Below are positions 1 to 5,170 of a stretch of 5,308 bases of DNA, piece by piece; the stretch's first letter is position 1, and each line of letters starts with the position of its first letter. Below the pieces are notes generated by a model, which did no database searches, was not told the DNA's origin, and saw nothing but the letters and a program-made list of their open reading frames with translations. This stretch comes from an uncultured Gammaproteobacteria bacterium. GTDB taxonomy: Bacteria; Pseudomonadota; Gammaproteobacteria; Pseudomonadales; DT-91. The translations under genes and the position numbers were made by a program. The stretch is from assembly GCA_929200485.1 (NCBI GenBank), contig CAKMZU010000251.1, positions 1 through 5,308 of the forward strand, read 5' to 3'.

Positions 1-113
1 GAAGGGGCATCTATAAAAACATCCGACATCCCTTTTAATGGAACATTTATTTTAACAAACAAGGTCAATAGCTTTTTTTGACAGAAGCCAAAAGCAATTT
101 TTAGAGGTGCCCT
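1..113 (-). other. Open frame running off the left edge, unidentified
   Basis: Reading leftward from a TAA at 114-116, the minus strand stays open for 37 codons to the window edge. It contains an ATG at 27-29 (reading MSDVFIDAP) that could start a gene lying mostly outside the window. The A/G-rich AAAAGGG directly abuts this ATG, which is too close for a normal ribosome binding site. I recognise no family. The rest of 114-204 shows no gene, no convincing hairpin with a T-run and no RNA gene. This may simply be a chance open frame. Confidence 0.15.
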
Positions 114-204
114 TTAGATGAATCAATCGCTTATCGATATCTAAAAGCTTAGCCAGTGACTGTTTTCACCTATCCAGAGGATTATCTGAGGCTAAAGCAA
201 TATT

Positions 205-798
205 TCACTGCACCTCAATCCCCCTAACAAAGTTATCAATTGCAAAATGTACAACGGACCTGTCAAACCTTTCAGAAATGATTCCCTGAAGCATCGATGT
301 CTGGGTTTCATGGAAAACCACTGCGGCACATTTAACATTCAGATCATCTCGAAAACTGCCATTTTCAATGCCAGATTTTATAATGGATGAAATAGTATTC
401 CGCCATACTTTGTTACTTTTATTTATCTCATCCCGATATGTCAAAAGCATTTTCTCATCAGAATAAGAAAACATCATGATGATTGGGTGCTGCTCAACAA
501 AGTCAAATGAGGCAATAAAGAGATCTTTCAGCACGGATTTCTCATCCCCCTCATTACCGAAAGCCCGATATTCTGAGAAAGATGCCCATTGCGAGAGACT
601 ATCTTCTACCGTTTGTTGAAACAGCTGTTGTTTAGTCTTAAAAAGATGAAAGATAAGCCCTTTGGAGACTTTCGCTTTTACCGCAATATCTTCTGTGCAG
701 GCTTTATTGAAGCCTTTCTTCCCAAATATTTCAGAGGCTGCGCTCACTATTGCCGCTCTTCGTTTTTCAGATGCTTTTTGTCTCAAATTCTCTTTCAT
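205..798 (-). CDS. TetR/AcrR-family transcriptional regulator
   Basis: A one-component DNA-binding repressor of usual TetR length (about 197 residues from the ATG at 796-798). In the numbering from the alternative GTG at 805-807 (200 aa), residues 17-65 form the TetR helix-turn-helix: AAIVSAASEIFGKKGF, then a TEDIAVKAKVSKGLIFHLF recognition segment, then the K-Q-Q-L-F that closes the domain. The remainder (about 70-200) is a helical ligand-binding/dimerisation domain too variable to predict the ligand; the 'QHPIIMMFSYSD' stretch is common in this family. I prefer the ATG at 798, because neither start has a strong Shine-Dalgarno and the ATG sits beyond the palindrome rather than next to it. 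The gene is divergent from the ERG2-like gene at 881. A palindrome in the gap overlaps its likely promoter, which suggests autorepression (inferred) and possibly control of the neighbour. Confidence 0.93.
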   Translation of the reverse strand: MKENLRQKASEKRRAAIVSAASEIFGKKGFNKACTEDIAVKAKVSKGLIFHLFKTKQQLFQQTVEDSLSQWASFSEYRAFGNEGDEKSVLKDLFIASFDFVEQHPIIMMFSYSDEKMLLTYRDEINKSNKVWRNTISSIIKSGIENGSFRDDLNVKCAAVVFHETQTSMLQGIISERFDRSVVHFAIDNFVRGIEVQ

Positions 799-807
799 AA
801 ATTTCAC

Positions 808-832
808 TGACTATAAGTGACTTATTCAGTCA
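808..832. promoter_or_regulatory. Palindromic candidate operator between tetR-type gene and ERG2-like gene
   Basis: The gap between the divergent genes contains a 13-bp palindrome ATAAGT-G-ACTTAT at 813-825. It is enclosed by a second inverted repeat, TGACT (808-812) with AGTCA (828-832). The inner and outer arms are offset by about half a base step, so the site is nested but not perfectly symmetric. Size, position and symmetry fit a TetR-family dimer site. Binding by the adjacent regulator is inference. Confidence 0.55.
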
Positions 833-837
833 ATCAA
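810..837 (-). promoter_or_regulatory. Possible promoter of the TetR-family gene
   Basis: On the minus strand TTGATT (832-837) is followed after 16 bp by TATAGT (810-815), a reasonable -35/-10 pair. The -10 lies inside the palindrome at 808-832, so a bound repressor would block it. Transcription would begin close to the ATG at 798, leaving a very short leader, which weakens the call. Confidence 0.3.
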
Positions 838-880
838 AAAAAGTATCATATCGCAAGATTCACACACAATGGAGTCTTAA

Positions 881-1447
881 ATGAAATACAAAATATCTAC
901 GGATGTGTTGGAACAAGTCGCTCAAGAAGTGACAGCAAAAAATTTGACTGCGGAAGAAAGTATTCAGCTAGCTCAGAATCTGCTTGCTGAGCATTATCCT
1001 AAACTGATTAATCCCAAACGACGTGTATGGATTGGAAGCAGAGCGGGAGGAATTCTAGGCAAAATGATTCTTCTTCATGCCAGCTTTAATGAATACCTTA
1101 TTATTTTCGGCTGCCCAGCAGGATCTAACGGTTTTTCTGGGCGATATAATTTCATGGAGATTTGGGATTTTTTCTTAACAGGCGAAACCATCACCTGTGA
1201 TTTGGAAAATAATCAAACTGAAGCAATGCGATATCAGCCGGGGGATGTTGGATATATGGCCAAAGGCGATGCTCTTACCTGTGAAATTAAAGCGGGATCA
1301 TGGATGATAGAATATGGACGAGGCGCAGTGATTACTGCATTACCTTTTGCTTTAGCGGACTCTATCATCAGTTCAGTCGAACTACGCTCACTGTGGTTAA
1401 CAGTAAAAGAATATACGTTGTGTATCCTTAAATCGTTTAGAGCATAG
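881..1447 (+). CDS. ERG2 / sigma-1 receptor family protein (sterol C8-isomerase-like)
   Basis: A 188-residue protein that aligns along its whole length with the soluble domain of eukaryotic sterol C8-C7 isomerase (Erg2) and sigma-1 receptor. Recalled landmarks shared with human sigma-1 include AGG (55-57), LLHASFNEYLIIFG (64-77; LLHASLSEYVLLFG in human), SGRY (86-89), YQPGD (118-122), WMIEYGRG (141-148; WMVEYGRG in human) and FALAD (156-160). The two acidic residues that bind the cationic ligand in sigma-1 (D126, E172) correspond to D96 in MEIWD and E144 in MIEYG. The single N-terminal membrane helix of the eukaryotic proteins is absent. The protein begins at the helix before the cupin-like barrel, and the C-terminal amphipathic pair of helices (about 155-186) is kept, so peripheral membrane attachment is plausible. 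The ATG has GGAG at 871-874 with 6-nt spacing. In fungi Erg2 shifts the sterol B-ring double bond; the substrate here is unknown, and a non-sterol role is possible. Confidence 0.9.
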   Translation: MKYKISTDVLEQVAQEVTAKNLTAEESIQLAQNLLAEHYPKLINPKRRVWIGSRAGGILGKMILLHASFNEYLIIFGCPAGSNGFSGRYNFMEIWDFFLTGETITCDLENNQTEAMRYQPGDVGYMAKGDALTCEIKAGSWMIEYGRGAVITALPFALADSIISSVELRSLWLTVKEYTLCILKSFRA

Positions 1448-1477
1448 AATTGAAAAGCGCTTCTTTTGACATCAATT
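1448..1477. terminator. Possible bidirectional terminator between convergent genes
   Basis: The 49-bp gap between the two convergent stop codons contains AATTGA (1448-1453) paired with TCAATT (1472-1477), and inside it AAAG (1454-1457) paired with CTTT (1463-1466). The stem is AT-rich, has a bulge and lacks a clear T-run, so the call rests mostly on position. Confidence 0.25.
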
Positions 1478-1496
1478 GCCGTTCCATAAAACTGAT

Positions 1497-2174
1497 TCAT
1501 AAATCTAACGGCAAATGCCCAACTTTCACTAAAATAAGTGCACCTTCCGATTCGGTAAGAGGCTTATGTTGGCTTAAGTGTGGCGATCGAATCCAGCTGC
1601 CTTTTGGGTATACGCCCGATTCATCTCGAAAAACACCGTCCAACACAAGAATCTCTTCACCTCCGTAGTGTCTGTGATCTGAGAACTGTGTGTATGGCGC
1701 CCACTTGACCAAAGCCACACTTTCGCCTTCGAACTGATGCAATGGCATCACCTGCAACCCATCAACTAATCCTGGCTGCCAAAGTTCTTTATTGGTATCA
1801 ATGACTTTGCTTTCTTTATCGCCTTTAGAAAATTGTTGTAACTTTACCCAGATAATTGCGCCCTGCTGGCCTACTTTTGGTGAATGTGAAGTCCCTATTG
1901 GATTACGCACATAGGTGCCTGCTGGATAATCGCCATTCTCATCTGAAAAAACCCCTTCAAGGACAAAAAACTCTTCTCCGCCGCCATGCGTATGTTCAGC
2001 AAATTCGCTATTGGGTGCATAGCGAACAAAGCTTGTCGCTCTTGCGACTTCTGTGCCTATTCGATCTAACATCATACGTTCAACCCCTTTTGCAGGGGAA
2101 TCAACCCACTGATAATCTTCAGGGCGAATAACCACTCGCGTATTAAAGTCTGCATTGATGCGTAATTCACTCAC
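1497..2174 (-). CDS. Two-domain ChrR-type cupin protein
   Basis: A 225-residue protein made of two ChrR-like cupin domains in tandem (about 10-115 and 120-220). Domain 1 carries H61-x-H63-x3-E67 (HTHGGGEEFFVLEG) with H97 36 residues after H61. Domain 2 carries H167-x-H169-x3-E173 (HRHYGGEEILVLDG) with H203, again 36 residues after its first His. This matches the zinc site of the C-terminal cupin of the anti-sigma factor ChrR (H141, H143, E147, H177), with identical spacing in both halves. The N-terminal sigma-binding domain of ChrR is missing and no sigma factor gene is nearby, so an enzyme role (metal-dependent oxygenase, or acetylacetone-cleaving-type cupin) or metal/oxidant sensing is more likely than anti-sigma activity. 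The start is a GTG at 2172-2174, supported by AAGGG (2181-2185) six bases upstream. It converges on the ERG2-like gene. Confidence 0.9.
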   Translation of the reverse strand: MSELRINADFNTRVVIRPEDYQWVDSPAKGVERMMLDRIGTEVARATSFVRYAPNSEFAEHTHGGGEEFFVLEGVFSDENGDYPAGTYVRNPIGTSHSPKVGQQGAIIWVKLQQFSKGDKESKVIDTNKELWQPGLVDGLQVMPLHQFEGESVALVKWAPYTQFSDHRHYGGEEILVLDGVFRDESGVYPKGSWIRSPHLSQHKPLTESEGALILVKVGHLPLDL

Positions 2175-2265
2175 TTGAAGCCCTTATAAAGATATTCGAT
2201 GAGAAGACTCGCCGGATTGTAGTCAACCTGTTTAATTACATCATTTAACCAAATATAAAAACACC

Positions 2266-2403
2266 ATGCATTAGACAGCGATTGTATAAAAGTTTCAAAA
2301 CCCCGTTAGTAATAATGTAGTGGTATTTTATTTGACAAAAACTTTCGTCAATCCGTATCTAGCTGACTGATACCCCCTGGATATTGCTGATTAACAAAGG
2401 CTA
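2266..2403. repeat. Direct repeat, left copy (peptidase-gene tail plus 3' flank)
   Basis: This segment recurs at 5171-5308 in the same orientation with 135 of 138 bases identical. The differences are 2302 C/G, 2318 T/C and 2348 T/C (left/right). The left edge is sharp, just before ATGCATTAGACAG; upstream sequence is unrelated. The right edge is unknown because the other copy reaches the window end. It covers the last coding bases and 3' flank of the DUF1570-like gene, so it is duplicated gene sequence rather than an insertion-sequence end. Confidence 0.95.
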
Positions 2404-2770
2404 GCGTATCAACACTTTCACAATAGTTTGTAGAGAGTGTGTTAAGCATCTTTATGAAGAAAACCTTTGATTGATCTGAGGATAAGAAAAAAGTCACCAA
2501 TGACCAGGCAATAGCATAACGTAAAGATTTTGCTTCTTCTGCATACCACTGCTGCCCACCCAGTTGAAAATAACTGCCTAAAAAAGGCAATGCAGAACGC
2601 ATTAAAATCGTTAATTGATAGTAGCTCGGTACTGTTCGAGTATGACTACCATACTGAAATTCCAGATTTTCAAAATATTCTGCCAGGCCTTCATTGAGCC
2701 AGGTTCGCCACGCTAACCGTTGCACGGAGAGAAAAAAAGGGAAGCTGGCTGTTAAGCTTGATCGAATTTA
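2306..2770 (-). pseudogene. Truncated gluzincin-like (DUF1570-type) peptidase fragment
   Basis: The minus strand reads 125 residues from a GTG at 2723-2725 to a TGA at 2348-2350. Near its start it has TWLNEGLAEYFE, which matches the third-ligand motif (WLNEGxAxY) of gluzincin-type zinc peptidases and DUF1570 proteins. The HExxH that should lie roughly 20 residues earlier is absent: the frame extends upstream only 14-15 more codons (to a TAA at 2768-2770) and these carry no such motif. The start of the gene has therefore been lost, and it should not make an active enzyme. At the other end, the near-identical copy at 5211-5308 has TGG where this copy has TGA, and reads 14 more residues before TAA. 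The same TAA is kept here at 2306-2308, so the present stop looks like a premature nonsense change. An IS110-type remnant on the opposite strand lies next to the broken end. Confidence 0.7.
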
Positions 2771-2802
2771 ATCGAGTGGGTGCAAGCTAAGCTTTATTTT
2801 AT

Positions 2803-2925
2803 GTGCAACCATGTGTTCTTGCGTGAAAGCCCGGTAATTATTGCGTAATCCGTGGCCTGTTAAGTGAATATGGCCTTGTTGGGGCTGTTGGTTCTAAAGG
2901 ATTGAAAACCTTGCTCAAGAAGGCA
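2803..2925 (+). mobile_element. IS110-family transposase remnant
   Basis: On the plus strand, codons starting at 2851 read RGLLSEYG and then GLKTLLKK (2899-2922), resembling the linker after the DEDD domain of IS110/IS1111 transposases (typically RGLLAEFG followed by a G-x-L-x-x-x-L pattern). Just upstream a different frame from 2801 reads HVFLRESPV, reminiscent of the preceding H-R-V-R-E segment. That frame is cut by a TAA at 2846-2848, so one frameshift separates the two pieces. Both transposase domains are otherwise missing. After 2925 the frame stays open to a TGA at 2989-2991, overlapping the 3' end of the aldehyde dehydrogenase gene, but no longer resembles the family. IS110 elements lack obvious inverted repeats, so exact ends cannot be read. 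Confidence 0.5.
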
Positions 2926-2927
2926 TA

Positions 2928-2956
2928 TTGTTGTCAATTATTGATTTATTCAACAA
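2928..2956 (-). terminator. Possible weak hairpin after the aldehyde dehydrogenase gene
   Basis: TTGTTG (2928-2933) pairs with CAACAA (2951-2956), 14 bp past the ALDH stop codon on the minus strand. Inside lies the small palindrome TCAAT-T-ATTGA (2934-2944), which would compete with the outer stem. The stem is AT-rich and there is no clear T-run on the ALDH strand. Confidence 0.2.
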
Positions 2957-2969
2957 CACTTCGCTATCC

Positions 2970-4466
2970 TTATCTCAGTAAAAGTTTGTGAATGAACCAG
3001 CTGATCCAGCCGTAGGGAGGGGAGAATGCTCTCGAAAGGTCCAGATCCCCTTTGTGGTGTACTGCTTTTACGTTCGAGAAAGTCTTAAAGCCTTCTGGAC
3101 CATGAATACGCCCCATACCGGAGTTACCCGTCCCGCCAAATGGCAAATCTTCTTGCGCCACATGAAAAGTGGCCTGATTAATACAAACCCCTCCTGAGTG
3201 CGTATTGTGCAAAATTTTTTCTTGGAACTCTGTATCATCACTGTGAATATACAACCCCAGGGGGCGGGGATGATCTTGAATGTGGCTGATCACTTCGTCC
3301 GGGTGACTGTAAGGCAGAATAGGCAGCAGTGGGCCAAAAATTTCCTCGTTCATAATATCCATATCTTTATTGAGATCGGTCAGTATGTGCAGCGGCATTT
3401 TTCGACTAGCATCTTGTTCAGCGCGGTCTATCTCGGCAAGTGGTTCAACCGTAGCGCCTTTGTTTTGTGCATCATCGAGCAAACCAACAATGCGCTGGTA
3501 CTGACGATCGTTAGCTATATGAGTCCAATCTTTATTTTCTCTGAAGTTGGGGTACATCTCGCTGTATCTACGACTAATCTCTGTTTTTAGCTCTTCAATT
3601 CGCTCTTTAGGACAAAAAATATAGTCGGTGGCTACACAAGTTTGACCGGCATTCATTACTTTCCCTAACATAAAACGATTGACCGAGTCTTTGATACTAA
3701 ATTCAGAATCGATGATAAGTGGACTTTTGCCACCCAATTCTAGAGTCACTGGCGTTAGGTTGTCGGCAGCGGCTCTCATCACTATCTTTCCAATTTTTGG
3801 AGAACCGGTCATAAGAATGTGATTAAACGGCAGCGCCGTAAACGCTGAGCCCACTTTGACTGCGCCTTCAACAAACCCCAGCTTAGATTCAGGGAAAAAT
3901 TCTTTTACCGCTTCGCGAGAAACACGATTGGTATTTGGCACAAATTCAGAGCCCTTGATGATACAGCGATTACCTGCTGCAATAACCCAGGCTAAGTGAC
4001 CAAACGATTCAAAGACTGGGTAATTCCAGCAACTGATAATACCGACCACTCCCTTTGGTTGATACATAACGTAATTTGTTGATGGCTTAAACTTTAAATC
4101 CACATGACGCTCCTCGGGTTCCATCCAGTTTTCTAAATTTTCAATACAGTAATCAATACCTCCAAGAGTACCAAGCATATCGCCGGTGGCTGTATCACCG
4201 GGAGAGCGATAAACAAAGTCAGCACTAATGGCTTGTGAAATTTGATCCTTGTATTTAACCACCATTTTGCGCAAGGTTTTCAAATCTTCAAGGCGCTCTT
4301 CATAACTTGGATAAGGATTTGTCTTATAGTCGCCACTCTGCAGTGTAAACAGACGCTGCAATTGAGTGACTTCTGCATCTTCATTAATACTTAATGGCTC
4401 TTCTAAACCTGCATGCGAATAATCAAAATAAAAGAAACAAATTAAAATAGTTAGATAATGTTTCAT
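2970..4466 (-). CDS. Aldehyde dehydrogenase, coniferyl-aldehyde (CalB-like) type
   Basis: An NAD(P)-dependent aldehyde dehydrogenase oxidising an aldehyde to its acid. Numbered from the upstream ATG at 4535 (521 aa), the core starts near residue 57 with TQLQRLFTLQ and the NPYPSYEERL segment typical of coniferyl-aldehyde/class-3-like ALDHs. Catalytic parts are complete: N171 in SCWNYPVF, K194 in IIKGSE, GSPKIG (244-249), the general base E266 in LELGGKSP, the nucleophile C300 in NAGQTC, EEIFGP (397-402) and PFGGTGNSGMG (465-475). The C-terminus is full length. The start is unusual: the internal ATG at 4464-4466 (M24) is followed by KHYLTILICFFYF and a SHA-G junction, which resembles a signal peptide; the ATG at 4533-4535 would only extend it. 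No start codon exists between M24 and the core, and neither start has a strong ribosome binding site. The substrate is not determinable; coniferyl aldehyde, long-chain or aromatic aldehydes are options. Confidence 0.92.
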   Translation of the reverse strand: MKHYLTILICFFYFDYSHAGLEEPLSINEDAEVTQLQRLFTLQSGDYKTNPYPSYEERLEDLKTLRKMVVKYKDQISQAISADFVYRSPGDTATGDMLGTLGGIDYCIENLENWMEPEERHVDLKFKPSTNYVMYQPKGVVGIISCWNYPVFESFGHLAWVIAAGNRCIIKGSEFVPNTNRVSREAVKEFFPESKLGFVEGAVKVGSAFTALPFNHILMTGSPKIGKIVMRAAADNLTPVTLELGGKSPLIIDSEFSIKDSVNRFMLGKVMNAGQTCVATDYIFCPKERIEELKTEISRRYSEMYPNFRENKDWTHIANDRQYQRIVGLLDDAQNKGATVEPLAEIDRAEQDASRKMPLHILTDLNKDMDIMNEEIFGPLLPILPYSHPDEVISHIQDHPRPLGLYIHSDDTEFQEKILHNTHSGGVCINQATFHVAQEDLPFGGTGNSGMGRIHGPEGFKTFSNVKAVHHKGDLDLSRAFSPPYGWISWFIHKLLLR

Positions 4467-4587
4467 ATAAACAGGCTCTAGATAGCAAAGTAGGCTATAG
4501 CTTTTTAGAGCATTTAATTTCAAGTAAGTTCTCATTGATGAATGCAGCTATTAGTTTTGTCTTTGGGTTTGGCATGTTGTTCCTTGC

Positions 4588-4620
4588 AGTTGACGTTCAT
4601 TTTACAGCCCAGCGTCAACT
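4588..4620. repeat. 8-bp perfect inverted repeat upstream of the aldehyde dehydrogenase gene
   Basis: AGTTGACG (4588-4595) is repeated inverted as CGTCAACT (4613-4620), with 17 bases between. It lies 53-122 bp upstream of the two possible ALDH starts. It could be an operator with half-sites about two helical turns apart, or a hairpin. There is no T-run, so a terminator is unlikely. Confidence 0.4.
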
Positions 4621-4812
4621 TCTTTCTTGAACTCAAACCTTTAAAAAAGGGTTCATGTATGACAACTTAGTCAGCTTGGAAATTGAGGACTCCCGAAATG
4701 TATAACCTGACCGGAAAATTGATCCTGTCCGCAGATACATCCAAATGAAACATAAGTGTCTTCGAACCAGATCGCTCATTAACTGTCAGTATCAAATAGA
4801 AATTCTTACAGC

Positions 4813-4846
4813 AAGAGCGTTTATTCATGAATAACATATCACTCTT
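4813..4846. repeat. Perfect 14-bp palindrome with flanking arms
   Basis: TTATTCATGAATAA (4821-4834) is a perfect palindrome, bracketed by AAGAG (4813-4817) and CTCTT (4842-4846). On the plus strand it is followed by a pyrimidine-rich tract with six T's (4852-4857), which loosely resembles a terminator, but no intact plus-strand gene precedes it. It may be the terminator of a lost gene. Confidence 0.3.
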
Positions 4847-4903
4847 CCTTCTTTTTTGTTCTTGCTATCAATAGTTTATTTATACAAGTGGAGGCCATGC
4901 CAC

Positions 4904-5146
4904 CTACTGAACCGAAAGCTGGTCGGGGCTCCACTGGGCTTCTTTTAGCAGCGATACCGCTTCAGGATAAATATTCCAGCTCGAAGGGCTAAACATATGA
5001 GCACTCCCCCACTCAGCCATGGCTGGAGCGATATTTTTATGGGCTTCATATAACTGAGCATCAATGTCATTGGTAATACAATGCGCCAATGCAGCCAGCC
5101 CTACAGGTCCTGCACCAATGATTGCGACCGGTTTATTTAACGACAT
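4904..5146 (-). pseudogene. N-terminal fragment of a FAD/NAD(P)-binding flavoprotein
   Basis: The frame gives 80 residues from an ATG at 5144-5146 with a short GAG a few bases upstream. Residues 6-20 form the dinucleotide-binding beta-alpha-beta start with GAGPVG (11-16), and E34 sits at the end of the second strand, where the adenosine ribose is bound. The following EWGSAHMFSP (45-54) and SSWNIYPEA segment matches a group of flavin-dependent oxidoreductases that read EWGHVRMFSPW...N there. Family members run several hundred residues, and normally continue with a P-T-G-x-E-L segment just where this one ends (SPDQLSVQ, stop TAG at 4904-4906). The other minus-strand frames below 4904 show no continuation, so this is a truncation and not a simple frameshift. 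The FAD-binding core is incomplete, so no activity is expected. Confidence 0.75.
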
Positions 5147-5170
5147 CGTTAATCTCGATGAAAAATTTCA

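Larger units (their letters stand above)
4536..4903. other. Gene-poor spacer with inverted repeats and gene debris
   Basis: This 368-bp stretch has no convincing gene. On the plus strand it holds a hydrophobic 30-codon frame (4538-4630) and a 16-codon frame (4698-4748) starting MYNLTGK with GAGG 9 bases upstream; the latter faintly recalls the first residues of short-chain dehydrogenases but stops at once. It also holds two inverted repeats, annotated separately. The ALDH promoter should lie within 4470-4650 on the minus strand, but I see no convincing -35/-10 pair. Together with the broken genes on either side, it is best read as the remains of rearrangement. Confidence 0.5.

Noticed and set aside
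1234..1500. 88-codon minus-strand open frame
   Set aside because: It is antisense to the 3' half of the ERG2-like gene and has no recognisable content.
1856..2131. 91-codon plus-strand open frame
   Set aside because: It is antisense to the ChrR-type cupin and shows no recognisable domain.
3198..3590. 130-codon plus-strand open frame
   Set aside because: It lies wholly antisense to the well-supported ALDH gene, with no family resemblance; it is a shadow of the ALDH codon pattern.
4698..4748. MYNLTGK... frame as the start of a short-chain dehydrogenase
   Set aside because: It is only 16 codons, the glycine-rich nucleotide-binding motif is not present, and the sequence after the stop does not continue the family pattern.
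4897..4992. Plus-strand 31-codon frame beginning MPPTEPK with GGAGG just upstream
   Set aside because: The GGAGG lies only 2 bases from the ATG, and the frame is antisense to the flavoprotein fragment, which is the better-supported reading.
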